The notes under the pieces: generated by a model
The model's database searches: none
The model's input: the letters and a program-made list of their open reading frames with translations, nothing else
Told to the model about the DNA's origin: nothing
Made by a program: the position numbers and the translations under genes
In this document: piece by piece, positions 12,086 to 22,546 of the stretch
Layout of the letters: each line of letters begins with the position of its first letter
Numbering within the stretch: the first letter of the stretch is position 1
Assembly (NCBI RefSeq): GCF_002575655.3
Contig: NC_053040.3
Span: 364,186,267-364,250,266, forward strand
Direction: 5' to 3'
DNA from: Aegilops tauschii subsp. strangulata
Taxonomy: Eukaryota; Streptophyta; Magnoliopsida; Poales; Poaceae
Length of the DNA: 64,000 nucleotides

Positions 12086-12478
12086 CTCATGTACTAGCTG
12101 CATGATCGCTGTACGTAAATGTTCTAGCAATTCAAACACCATCCTTTCCCTCTGTAACACCATTTTGTCTTTCAAAACATAATGAAAAAATCAGGTATAC
12201 CACAAACAGTTTACTAGAAAGAATCGTGTGGGATGCGATATAAAATATCTTGGCGCACCGTCTTGTCTGGCTTACGCAGGAAGCTTCGTCGTCTACAGTC
12301 CACCGCCCCCGCTTGAACCACACTTGCACGCCAGTTTCTCGCGGCACCGAGCGAATTTTTTTTGCCACCGCGGAAATATCTATCTCCCCGCCCCCTCCGT
12401 CCTACCAAAAGCCACATTTCCACTGTTCCTCCTTCCTTTCCAAGTTCAAACCTTCATTGCTGCTTACCGGCAGCTCAG
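12086..12478. promoter_or_regulatory. Promoter and leader region of the B3-domain gene, copy A
   Basis: Unique DNA after the array, closely matched in copy B (32906-33301). It includes a TATA box (TATAAAATA, 12239-12247) followed by a GC-richer leader. A long + strand frame beginning at 12228 starts upstream of and across the TATA box, so it is unlikely to be the real coding start. Confidence 0.5.
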
Positions 12479-12653
12479 CCTCGTCGCCGGCGACCCTTCT
12501 TCTTGTAGCGCCGCCTCCTCGCCGGCTACCCTTCTTCTTGCAGCGCCGCCTCCTCACCGGCGACCCTTCTTCTTACAGCGCCGCCTCCTCGCCGACGACC
12601 CTTCTTCTTGCTGCGCGGCCTCCTCGCCGCCGACCCTTCTTCTTTCTACGCGG
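12479..12653 (+). repeat. 35-bp minisatellite in the leader of the B3-domain gene, copy A (five units)
   Basis: Five units of 35 bp built on CCTCCTCGCCGGCGACCC and TTCTTCTTGCAGCGCCG. Because 35 is not a multiple of three, the reading frame rotates from unit to unit, which yields overlapping open frames in all three frames and argues against coding. Copy B has four units. A candidate first exon, ATGGTCAG followed by a GTAA splice donor, begins at 12663 just after the array. Confidence 0.85.
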
Positions 12654-13474
12654 CCTCATCGATATGGTCAGGTAATCCACACCCCACCCACACCATCCTC
12701 CTCCTTTCCCGTCCCACATGCCCGACTGAAGGAGCAACACCTTCCACCGAAATCACTGCCCCCCTCCTCCAATTAAGCGCCGCCCACAGCCATTTTACAC
12801 GCAGTATAATGTGGAGCTGAGTAGCATGCGGATTCATGCGTGAACGAGGTCGCTATGGCTGACATGCGTGTCGACCGCCAGATCTTGGAGGAGCACCTCG
12901 TCTTCGAGGCCACCGTCGACACCGCCGCGCGGTTGTCTACTTTAAAATACAGTTCGTGATGTTTTCTCAAGGCCACCGCCAGTGCCTTCTAGTGATTTGT
13001 CCTCTATAATGTTAATATGCAATCGGATGTTCAATTAACAGTTTGGTCCTCTGAAATGTAATGTTCAGTTAACACTTTGGTCCAACAATTGCTACATTTC
13101 ATAGTACTGTTCTCAAGCATTCTTTGTTTTGTTAACTGTCTTATCTTCTAGTACATGTTTCTATTCTGCAATGTCATGCTCAGTTAACTATTTTGGTTCA
13201 TTTGGTCTGTTATCCATTTAACTATTTGGTTCAGTTCTGCAATTTGATTTTCATTTGTTGTGGGTACAATTTTGTATTGTTATGCATGTGACACCAATCG
13301 AATTTGGCTGTACTCAATACATATTCTACTGATAGTATGGCAACAATGGGAGACACTGCGGTTTACCATCGAGGTTTGCTCAAGCCGGGTCCTTTAGCTA
13401 ATAGCACATTATTGTGCAGTTGCAGGAATCATTCTAATATTTAGGTTTCTTACAATTTGGTCTTGCACATGTAG
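12654..13474 (+). other. Upstream exons and introns of the B3-domain gene, copy A (uncertain model)
   Basis: Alternating GC-rich exon-like and T-rich intron-like blocks. ATGGTCAG|GTAA at 12663 and an acceptor near 12801 (ACGCAG) suggest a first intron. 12990-13330 is T-rich like a plant intron. The stretch ending TTTACCATCGAG|GTTTG near 13372 looks like another exon with a donor site. Copy B keeps about 58 bases just before this exon that copy A has lost. Exact exons need transcript data. Confidence 0.35.
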
Positions 13475-16400
13475 GTCCTGCTGTCAGAGGCTTAGACCCA
13501 CTGTTCGACCCATTTTGCATATGGGGAAATGAGATGTCCATGAATATCAGTCAAGTCAAGAAACCCAGAAAGATTGTTAGGATGAAGAAACTTGCGACGA
13601 ATAACAGCAAGATCTTTGTTTGCACAATGAAGAAGGCATCAGTCAACTATAGGATGGTACCAACTCTTTTTACCTTGTTTTTACCCCTTGCGCCATTTCA
13701 AAATTTACAACAGCGATTTATGCATAGCTTTGTTTTCAGTACTTTTCAAAGCAATTCACCGATGATTACCTCTCAAACCACCTGCATGGTCAAGAGGCGA
13801 GGAAGGTATTCATTCAACACCCACGGTACAATATTGAAGTGTTGCTAAAGAGGACGAAGGTTGGGCGGGCAATTGTGACAGCCTAGATTTTTGCCTTCTC
13901 TCTTTTTCCGGACTTGTCTTCTCTCTTCTTCCGGACTTGGTTTTTACCGTGGTTTTTGCCCTGACTTGATTTGGATTTTGGAATCATTTCATATGGACTT
14001 GTCACTTGGGCATACCCTTGACTTTCACCCAAGTGACCTATCTACCTTATTCCTCTAATATATCCCCAAAATAATCAAATGAATATTTTTCATAAAAGAA
14101 AAATATTCTCCTTTCTGAAATTCAATTCAGAAACTTGTGCTCCAAAGCAACCCCAATTTTTCTTGCTCAGAAAAATCTAAAATAATTCCTGAATATTCTT
14201 AGAATCTTGGCACACCTTCCCATGCAAAAATATTGCATCACTTTTTGTAATATTTTTGCTGTAGAAAATCTTTTCACTTCTGGACCAAAAATGCACTTTG
14301 TACAGCAAGTGCATTTTTCCTTGAGCTTTTGGCCCTGAGCTTTCTTGAGCTTTAACACCCTCCTAAGAAACCCTAAACCCCAGGAAATCAGCCCTACTGG
14401 CCTTCTAGAAGGTGGCTTAACTTGGTGACCAAGTTTCTGGTTAGAAACTTGTCAGCTTAGTTGAGTCCAATCTGGTCGGCCTCGGTATGAACCATCACCA
14501 CTCCTAGACCCCCTCGTCGTCGGCGTGAGCTCCGGCGGAGCCCCGCCTCTCTCTGATCTCGCTCACCCCCTCCCTCTCCTGACGCGCGGGACCCACCTGT
14601 CGGTCTCACCACTCGCGCCCGAAGTGGTACGAGTGGAGGCGTATTTCTGTTTTACGCCTTCGACAGCACCCCCCTAGGATTTCTGTTTAATTCAAATATT
14701 ATTCAGAAATTTGACTGAACTTTGACCAGCCACCATTTCTAAACCATAAGTCCAAATGATTTGATTCTTTTTGCATTGTCTTTGTTTCAGAAAGCTCTAG
14801 CAGCACACCAAAAGGTGGATTTTTCCTTGCTGCCTAGAATTTCTGGTGATTTTCAGAATGTGTTTTGACTATTATTTTTTGTGGTTTTAAATTCTTTTCA
14901 GAAGGAGAAGCTTGTCTTGAAGCAAACCAAGAGGGGTGTGATCCTCCTCGACACTAAGGCAAGCCACACCAGCATTTGGATGGTGTTATTTCAATATCTA
15001 TGATTTTCTACTTGAATATGAGTTCTTATTTGCATTTAAAATTTGATAAATAACTTTGGTAAATTACTAGTTACTTTATTATGCTTGATATGCTTGTTTT
15101 AGTTACTGGTTGAATGCATGAACTTGTGTGGTTAAGTAGAGTAAGATTTTGCACTATACATATTGCTATGGAAATTAATGGTAGTTATTTTACTAAGTGA
15201 TATTTTCATTTAAATAAAGAACTAATAAAAATATTGCTTGATAATAAAAATGAGTTATAACCAGAGAGTTTTGATCTTTAGTGTTGCAAGATAATTCTGT
15301 GGTTAAGCTTGATCCATGAATATGAGTTGTTTGCTTTGCATGACGAGTAGTTGCATGATGTTTTTTTATTATATCATGTTAATGATAAAAAGTTTTTATC
15401 AAAGTTAAACTTGATTAAGTCCAACTTAAATGTGATGTTGATCACATCATGGTGCCACTGAATCGGGTTTTAATTCAGTGCGACCACATTTACCTTATGG
15501 GAAGGTCTTGATTCAGTCCTTTGTTGTGGCTCTCACTGGTGCCTCCCGCGAGGGAAGGTTATGGGCGTGCATACCCTGACCCGGTAGGCAGGCATAACCT
15601 TGCGTGCTCATTTTTGTTTTTATGGTACCTTGTCCCCATTTGGGACCGTTTTGCCACGACGGTGGCTGTTGGTGTCTTTGGTAGACACGGGGCCACCCAA
15701 GACCTCGCCCTGAGAGGGAGTTGGTCGGAGTGGCCGGGGAGAGTGCATGACAAAGGGAGGGTTTCGTCGGAATGCTTTGGTCCACCCGAATGGGAACGCG
15801 AGGCCAGGTGTTCCGTAGTGTGGGTAAAGTGAGCTACCTCTGCAGAGTGTATTTAATCTATTGATAGCCGCGTCCTCGGTTATGGGCATAACTCGTGAGT
15901 AAGTCACACCATGGATCAACTTTTCTAATAAATCTTGCAAACTAAGTGATTGTTGTGATGTTTTGGTTCATGGTGAATCATGAACTCTTGAGGCGTTCAT
16001 GAGTGATTGGTTTCAGGTGTGACCCCGGTATGGTCACCGTTTGGTTACGAGGTAACCGTCTGGTAAGCGAGTCCGTTGGACTCATTGCATGTGTCGTTTG
16101 CTTTCCATCGGTAGTAGTTTTTGCATTGCATTAACTGATTAAACATCGTGATATTGTCTGTCATCGTGCTTATGTTTGTTGTGAGCTTGCAAGTACATTC
16201 AATGTACTGACCTGGCGTGTTATGCCAGCTTTCAGGCAAGTCGATTCGCATCGGAGCGCATCTCGTGTCTAGGCTATGTCCACGTCGGTGTCCCTGTGCT
16301 ATGGAGTGCCACTTCGTTGTTTTTCCGCTGCCGTGTAGTTCGTGTGATCGAGGCCCCGCCATGTTCATTAAATAATGTACATACTGTCTAGTAGCACCGT

Positions 16401-16687
16401 GTGTGCCGCTTGGCCTCGAATCTCGATGTAATATCAGACCTATCTGGTCTGCTAGTATCAATAAAGCGGTTGTTTCTGTACCATGTTGTTGTGTATTGCC
16501 AGAAGACTTGATCTCTGGGCTGGCAATGCAAGGTAAACCGGTTGCTCTGAGCCGTGGTGCCACAGCAATTATCCATAGCCACTGGCCTAAAGTTGCAAGG
16601 ACATTCAACATCATTGAAGGCTCAATATTTGCCTTCCGCTTCTGCAGTTTCCCAGATGAGATTCATCTGTCTATTTACCGTGTATGA
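13475..16687 (+). pseudogene. B3-like DNA-binding domain gene in CACTA copy A, split by a solo LTR
   Basis: Exon 13475-13656 encodes a basic segment (MKKLATNNSK) then FVCTMKKASVNYRM. An 83-bp intron (GT at 13657, TTTTCAG at 13737-13739) leads to the last exon, 13740-13873 plus 16570-16687. That exon encodes a fold-typical run ending with HSHWPKVARTFNI, EGSIFAFRF and the final HLSIYRV. The aromatic residue after a basic strand, followed by an LxEGD-like turn and an F-rich strand, matches plant REM-type B3 domains. A 2.7-kb solo LTR sits in the last exon, so this copy is dead. It probably came from a host transcription-factor gene. Confidence 0.65.
13874..16564 (+). mobile_element. Solo LTR (2,691 bp) inside the B3-like gene of CACTA copy A
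   Basis: It starts TGTGACAGCC and ends GTGCCACA, with a perfect 5-bp TSD, GCAAT (13869-13873 and 16565-16569). No internal retrotransposon coding is present, so this is the product of LTR-LTR recombination. Some blocks (CCTCTGCAGAGTGTA; a CCTCGGTTATGGGCAT-like stretch) echo the G3 LTRs, suggesting a related Gypsy chromovirus family. Copy B is uninterrupted at this site, so the insertion came after A and B separated. Confidence 0.85.
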
Positions 16688-17068
16688 TGCTACTTTCCAA
16701 AGGTTTTTGATGCTGCATGTGAAACTTGGTGTTGTTGTGTAATGGCGTAATTGGGTGCCGAAGCTATCTAATGTAATTCGGTTATGAAATCCTGGTTGCT
16801 TTTATACGGATATGAAATATCTGGCATGTTTTATAAGAAATATCAGTTTGATTAGTACATGGATTATCAATAATAGGCTAATTACCCTGCTTATTGGGGT
16901 TTTCTATTGCAAACGGTTACTCAGAAAACACCGTGGGCGATGAACTCAAACAACCCGCACGGTTTCTAGAAAGTAGGCGTGTTCGATCAACTAACAATCA
17001 CACACGGCTTCCGGCAGCGAACTGTTTGCGTTAGGCCACCTTGCACAAACGTTTCCACACAAAGAACT
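16688..17068. other. 3' flank of the B3-like gene and start of the 3' subterminal region, copy A
   Basis: Matches copy B 34829-35210. AT-rich DNA to about 16910 fits a 3' untranslated region. From about 16911 motifs related to the 5' subterminal repeats appear (CAAACGGTTACTCA, CAATCACACACGG, AACTGTTTGCGTTAGG). No additional ORF is seen. Confidence 0.55.
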
Positions 17069-17332
17069 GTGTGGGATGTACATACCTATGGAAATGATTT
17101 CTGGGATTCACCGTGTGGGATGTACATACCTATGGAAATGATTTCTGGGATTCATCGTGTGGGATGTACATACCTACGGAAATGATTTCTGGGATTCACC
17201 GTGTGGGATGTACATACCTACGGAAATGATTTCTGGGATTCACCGTGTGGGATGTACATACCTACGGAAATGATTTCTGGTATTCACCGTGTGGGATGTA
17301 CATACCTACAGAAATGATTGGGTTTCCATGCC
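17069..17332 (+). repeat. 44-bp tandem repeat near the CACTA copy A 3' end (six units)
   Basis: Units start at about 17069, 17113, 17157, 17201, 17245 and 17289, each with GTGTGGGATGTACATACCTA and GAAATGATTTCTGGGATTCA. The last is partial. Copies B (about five units of 45 bp) and C (two visible) have the same repeat. Confidence 0.9.
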
Positions 17333-17503
17333 TCACCCGATCGCACACGGCCCCAGCCTGGGTCCCACGAGGTCCTATCCCCGACGATTTCTGGGTCATG
17401 TGGGAAGGACCCCCCTATCTCCCACACTCACTTGGCGACGGTTCCAAATGTCGTCTCTGAAAGGGGTTTTAAACCGTTTGTTTAGGACGTCGCTATACCA
17501 GTG
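17333..17503 (+). repeat. 3' subterminal block and terminus of CACTA copy A
   Basis: Holds CGCACACGG (17342-17350), inverted versions of the 5' subterminal motif, and the end CTATACCAGTG. The reverse complement of the end, CACTGG, differs from the left end CACTAC after four bases. All three copies end in CAGTG, so the difference is a property of the family. Confidence 0.8.
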
Positions 17504-17506
17504 CTA

Positions 17507-18276
17507 GGTATTTAATGACTGATGGTGGTTCACATTTTATTCATGGTGCTTTCCGTAAAATGCTTGCTAAATTTGATGTCAACCATAGAATTGCATCTCC
17601 ATATCACCCTCAGTCTAGTGGTCAAGTAGAATTGAGCAATAGAGAGATTAAATTAATTTTGCAAAAGACTGTTAATAGATCTAGGAAGAATTGGTCTAAG
17701 AAACTTGATGATGCTTTATGGGCTTATAGAGATGCTTATAAGAATCCTATGGGTATGTCTCCATATAAAATGGTTTATGGAAAAGCATGTCATTTACCTC
17801 TTGAACTAGAACATAAGGCGTATTGGGCTATTAAAGAGCTCAACTATGATTTCAAACTTGTCGGTGAGAAGAGGTTATTTGACATTAGCTCACTTGATGA
17901 ATGGAGAACCCAAGCCTATGAGAATGCCAAGTTGTTTAAAGCAAAAGTTAAAAGATGGCATGACAAAAGGATACAAAAGAGTGAGTTTAATGTAGGTGAT
18001 CATGTTTTGCTATACAACTCACGTTTAAGATTTTTTGCAGGAATGCTTCTCTCTAAATGGGAAGGTCCTTACATTATCGAGGAGGTCTATCGTTCTGGTG
18101 CCATAAAAATTAACAATGCCGAAGGCACAAATCCTAAGGTGGTAAACGGTTAAAGAATCAAACATTATATTTCAGGTACTCCCATAAATGTTGAGACCAA
18201 TATAATTGACACCGTAACACCGGAGGAGTACATAAGGGACACTTTCCAGAACGTTTCAGACTCCAAAAAGGAATAG
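17507..18276 (+). pseudogene. G1 integrase, C-terminal piece
   Basis: Continues the integrase core after the CACTA insertion. The second catalytic Asp is in LMTDGGSHF and the catalytic Glu in SGQVELSNREIK, with 17 other core residues of the D,D35E pattern in place. The C-terminal domain includes GDHVLLYNSRL and SKWEGPYIIEEV and no chromodomain. One nonsense codon (TAA, 18151-18153) interrupts the tail, which otherwise stays open to TAG at 18274-18276. Confidence 0.9.
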
Positions 18277-18285
18277 GTATGTGGT

Positions 18286-18816
18286 ATGATCCAGATCACC
18301 ATGACGTCTCCAAGCGCCCCCAAGGACAAGTTTTTCGAGAAGGTCATCAACCCCTACCTTGCGGAGGTGCTGCGACACCCTCAAGCCATTGAGATGCGTG
18401 AGGGGGTGCTGCATATCCGCGATGTTGAGGGGCTGAAGAAGACCGGAAGCATGGAGAAAAGACTCGAAGCAATGGAGCAGCAAGAGTGTCAAGGGATGGT
18501 GGAACGTGGACTCAACGCCAACCACATGATGATTGCAGAATTCACCAACAAGCACAAGCTGGACCCCAAGAGCATTGAGGAGGCCATCTTCAGGCTTCAT
18601 GAGAAAATCGAGCATCTCCAAGCCCAGATCTATGACCTGCAAAACCAAAACTGTGAGTATGAATATAGATTCAAGGGGATGAGTTTGGCTACAGATTCGA
18701 GGATCCCGGAGACCCGCTCATCTTTCTATGATGGTGAGCCTATGCCTTGGAAGATGGACGACAAACCTGCTTCATCAACAACCCCATCATCACCACCTCC
18801 GAAGAAAGAGACATAA
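18286..18816 (+). CDS. ORF of unknown function downstream of the G1 integrase
   Basis: An uninterrupted 176-codon ORF starts 10 bp after the integrase stop. It is hydrophilic and probably cytosolic or nuclear: a central helical segment (IFRLHEKIEHLQAQIYDLQN) is a likely coiled coil, and the C-terminus is rich in Ser, Thr, Pro and Lys. No transmembrane segment is visible, so an envelope-like role is not supported. Staying open beside a mutated integrase suggests selection in the active family or recent insertion. I do not recognise a named domain. Confidence 0.6.
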   Translation: MIQITMTSPSAPKDKFFEKVINPYLAEVLRHPQAIEMREGVLHIRDVEGLKKTGSMEKRLEAMEQQECQGMVERGLNANHMMIAEFTNKHKLDPKSIEEAIFRLHEKIEHLQAQIYDLQNQNCEYEYRFKGMSLATDSRIPETRSSFYDGEPMPWKMDDKPASSTTPSSPPPKKET

Positions 18817-18851
18817 ATACATGGGTATGGGCACTCCCCTTGGCAACTGCC

Positions 18852-18866
18852 AAGCTTGGGGGAGGT
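18852..18866 (+). other. Internal polypurine-tract-like motif in G1
   Basis: AAGCTTGGGGGAGGT resembles the motif next to the 3' LTR, AAGCTTGGGGGAGT (22533-22546). Plus-strand DNA synthesis of retroelements starts at the terminal polypurine tract; a second copy 3.7 kb upstream could be a central tract or a leftover duplication. Confidence 0.5.
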
Positions 18867-19563
18867 GTCCCGGTATCGTATCATCACCACATCTTTATCT
18901 TTATCATTTTTCTTAGTTCGGTCCTTTTGGTTATATCTTGATCTAGTAGAATAAAGTTTTTAGTGTGATCTAGCTTTGAGTCTTGCTTCGACCTCTATCT
19001 ATGTAATCGAGTCTGTGAGATATATAGTAAAGAGTAGTTTTGAGTTGAGGGCTTTGCTTTCTTGCTATGATCTTGAGGGAATTAAATAAAAGAAAGTACA
19101 CAAAGAAATAAAAAGTGCATATATTGATCTTATGAGAGTAATGACTTCACATATAAAGAGTATGATGAATAAAAGTTGTTAAGAGTTGACAAACATAGTT
19201 TTGGTCATTGTTGCAATTAATAGGAAGTAATAAAGAAAGAGAGGCTTCACATATAAATATACTATCTTGGACATCTTTTGTAACTGTGAGCACTCATTAA
19301 AATATGACATGCTAAAAGGTTGATGTTGGACAAGGAAGACAACATAATGGGTTATGTTTTCTTATATCCGAATAGAAGTTATATTGTCATGGATCATCCA
19401 ACATGTTGAGCTTGCCTTTCCCTCTCATGCTAGCCAAATTCTTTGCACCAAGTAGAGATACTACTTGTGCTTCCAAACATCCCTAAACCCAGTTTTGCCA
19501 TGAGAGTCCACCATACCCACCTATGGACTGAGTAAGATCCTTCAAGTAAGTTGTCATCGGTGT
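18867..19563 (+). other. G1 3' non-coding region, first part
   Basis: AT-rich DNA without coding potential, between the ORF and the composite insert. Its text resumes near 21750 after that insert. Long non-coding DNA before the 3' LTR is usual for large Triticeae Gypsy families. Confidence 0.65.
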
Positions 19564-21147
19564 TGTTGGGGAACGTGGTAATTCAAAAAAAATCCTACGA
19601 TCACGCAAGATCTATCTAGGAGATGCATAGCAACGAGATGGGAGAGTGTGTCCACGTACCCTCCTAGACCGAAAGCGGAAGTGTTTCGTAACGTGGTTGA
19701 TATAGTCGAACGTCTTCACGATCCAACCAATCCAAGTACCAAACGTATGGCACCTCCGTGTTCAGCACACGTTCAGCACGATGACGTCCCTCGAGCTGTT
19801 GATCCAGTAGAGGGTCGAGGGAGAGTTCCGTCAGCACGACGGCATGTCGACAGTGTTGGTGATGTGATCTGCGCAGGGCTTCGCCTAAGCACTATGACAA
19901 TATGACCGAGGTGGTAAACTATGGAGGGGGCACCGCACACGGCTAAGAAACAACTGTTGTGCTTTGGGGTGCCCCCCTGGCCACGTATATAAAGGAAGGG
20001 GAGGAGGAGGCCGGCGGCCAAGGAGGGCGCGCCAAGGGGGGAGTCCTACTAGGACTCCGTTCCTAGTAGGATTCGCCCCCCCTCCTTCCATCTAACGGAG
20101 AGGGGAAAGGAGAAAGGAGGGAGAAGGAAAGGGGGGCCGCGCCCCCACCCCTTGTCCAATTCAGATTGGGCTTGGGGGGCACGCGCCACCTCCTATGGAA
20201 GCCTCCCTCTCTCCACTATGGCCCAATAGGCCCATTAACTTTCCCGGGGGGTTCCGGTAACCTCCCGGTACTCCGAAAAATCCCCGATCTTCTTCGGAAC
20301 CATTCCGGTGTCCGTATATAACCTTCCAATATATCAGTCTTTACCTCTCGACTATTTCGAGACTCCTCGTCATGTCCATGATCTCATCCGGGACTCCGAA
20401 CAAACTTCGGTCACCAAAACACATAACTCATAATACAAATCGTCATCGAACGTTAAGCGTGCGGACCCTACGGGTTCGAGAACTATGTAGACATGACCGA
20501 GACACATCTCCGGTCAATAACCAACAGCGAAACCTGGATGCTCATACTGGCTCCTACATATTCTACAAAGATCTTTATTGATCAAACCGCATAACAACAT
20601 ACGTCATTCCCTTTGTCATCGATATGTTACTTGCCCGAGATTCGATCGTCGGTATCATCATACCTAGTTCAATCTCGTTACCGGCAAGTCTCTTTACTCG
20701 TTCTGTAATGCATCATCCCGCAACTAACTCATTAGTCACATTGCTTGCAAGGCTTATAGTGATGTGCATTACCGAGAGGGCCTAGAGATACCTCTCCGAA
20801 ACTCGGAGTGACAAATCCTAATCTTGATCTATGCCAACCCAACAAATACCTTCAGAGGCACCTATAGAGCATCTTTATAATCACCCAGTTACGTTGTGAA
20901 GTTTGATAGCACACAAGGTGTTCCTCCGGTATTCGGGAGTTGCATAATCTCATAGTCTGAGGAACATGTATGAGTCATGAAGAAAGCAGTAGCAATGAAA
21001 CTGTGACAATCATAATGCTAAGCTAACGAATGGGTCTTGTCCATGACATCATTCTCCTAATGATGTGATCCGTTCATCAAATGACAACACATGTCTATGG
21101 TTAGGAAACATAACCATCTTTGATAAACGAGCTAGTCAAGTAGAGGC
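19564..21147 (-). mobile_element. Truncated BARE1/Angela-type Copia LTR (minus strand)
   Basis: It begins TGTTGGGGAACG, the reverse complement of the Angela LTR 3' end, and parallels the C2 LTR (57608-59280) until AAGTAGAGGC at 21147, where homology stops. The C2 LTR continues there for about 150 more bases to the LTR 5' end. It is therefore an LTR fragment lacking its 5' terminus, with no internal Copia coding on either side. Confidence 0.85.
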
Positions 21148-21749
21148 GGCGTTTTCGCGTTGTTATCTTGTTGAAAACGCCACTGCAACTTTTATCGACT
21201 TGCTTGCGCTGCTCCGGGTGAAAACCTAGACCCGGAGTTTCTGGATCGGACGATGGCGGTGCTTTTGTCGTTGTTTTCCCTCATGGGGCATCGTTTTGAG
21301 TAGCGGCTGGATGTAGGATCAGAGGACAGATTCTTTGGTGGAGCGGTGCGTCATCTCACTCACTGATGGCAGCGGGTGTCGGCGGCATGGCGCTATGTTG
21401 ACTCGGCGTCCGATGCGCGGAGATGGACTCGCGCAGGAGGGTGACGCGATCTGGCATCGTGGTGGCGTCGATGACAGCTAGACCGAGCAAGGTAGATGCA
21501 GCAGTGCAGCTCTGAAGATGGATTGATGGCAGGTGGCTGCGGCAGCCTCATACCAGGCAGGCGTCGTGGTTGAGGAGTGCGCCGGACCGGTGAGTGACCC
21601 ATACCGAGCAGGCGTCCTGGATGGGACCTCCGGTCTTAGATGTTAGGTTCGACTGCGAAGTCTGTTTGGTATTAGGGCCAGACTATCGGCATTCCTTCAT
21701 CAATTGGATAGGAGTAGCGACAGATGTTGCCTAGACGGTGGCTTTAGTC
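21148..21749. other. GC-rich unclassified segment joined to the truncated LTR
   Basis: It is neither G1 nor Copia LTR. The composition (TCGGACGATGGCGGTGC and similar stretches) reminds me of 3' regions of grass LINEs, but there is no RT motif or poly(A) tail to prove it. G1 sequence resumes at CTCTAAATATGC. It may be a second insertion or filler at the LTR breakpoint. Confidence 0.35.
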
Positions 21750-22546
21750 TCTAAATATGCATGATCTATTAGTGTGAAGAGAATAAGCTTTATACGAACT
21801 TGTGATATGGAAGAAATAAAAGTGACGGACTGCATAATAAAGGTCTTTATCACAAGCGGCAATATAAAGTGACGTTCTTTTGCATTAAGATTTTGTGCAT
21901 CCAACCATAAAAGCGCATGACAACCTCTGCTTCCTTCTATGAAGGGCCTATCTTTTACTTTTGTCTTCTACCCTTATACAAGAGTTATGGTGATCATCAC
22001 CTTAACTTTTTATACTTTTTCCTTTGGCAAGCTCTATGTGTTGGAGAGATCCGGATATATATATATATCCACTTGGATGTAGGTTTTCATAAAGTATTAT
22101 TGTTGACATTACCCTTGAGGTAAAAGGTTGGGAGGCAGAACTATAAGCCCATATCTTTCTCTGTGTCCGATTGAAACTTTGTACCCACAAGTATCGGGTG
22201 AGTGTTAGCAATTGTGAAAGATTAAATGATAGTTGAGTATGTGGACTTGCTGAAAGGCTCTTTTATTGACTCTTTCCAATGTTATGATAAATTGCAATTG
22301 CTTCAATGACCGAGATTATAGTTTGTTAGTTTTCAATGAAGTTTCTGATTCATACTTCACCTTGTGAATGAATTGTTACTTTAGCATAAGAAATTATATG
22401 GCATTATATGTTGCTGTTCTAAAGATGATCATGATGCCCTCATGTCTATATTTTATTTTATCGACACCTCTATCTCTAAACATGTGGACATATTTATCGA
22501 TATCGGCTTTCGCTTGAGGACAAGCGAGGTCTAAGCTTGGGGGAGT
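21750..22546 (+). other. G1 3' non-coding region, second part, with terminal polypurine tract
   Basis: AT-rich, without a credible ORF, ending in AAGCTTGGGGGAGT (22533-22546) directly before the LTR. This purine-rich tract is the expected plus-strand primer site. Confidence 0.7.

Larger units (their letters stand above)
1884..17503 (+). mobile_element. CACTA transposon copy A (15,620 bp)
   Basis: Bounded by CACTACTGCAGG and CCAGTG, with CTA TSDs. From left to right it holds subterminal repeats, a TATA-led coiled-coil pseudogene, a 16-unit array of about 505-bp repeats, a second TATA box with a 35-bp minisatellite, a B3-domain pseudogene split by a solo LTR, and 44-bp repeats before the 3' end. 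No TNP2-like transposase or DDE domain is visible, so it appears non-autonomous. Copy B (28380-55347) has the same gene order, so this is a family structure and not a chance assembly. Confidence 0.9.

Noticed and set aside
12228..12776. 182-codon ORF over the 35-bp minisatellite
   Set aside because: It starts upstream of the TATA box and rotates through a non-triplet repeat; the likely coding start is later.
1884..17503. TNP2-type transposase in the CACTA elements
   Set aside because: No frame shows transposase motifs in A or B; the space between known parts is satellite, leader or intron-like DNA.
18286..18816. Envelope gene for G1
   Set aside because: No signal peptide or membrane segment is visible; only a coiled coil and a Ser/Pro-rich end.
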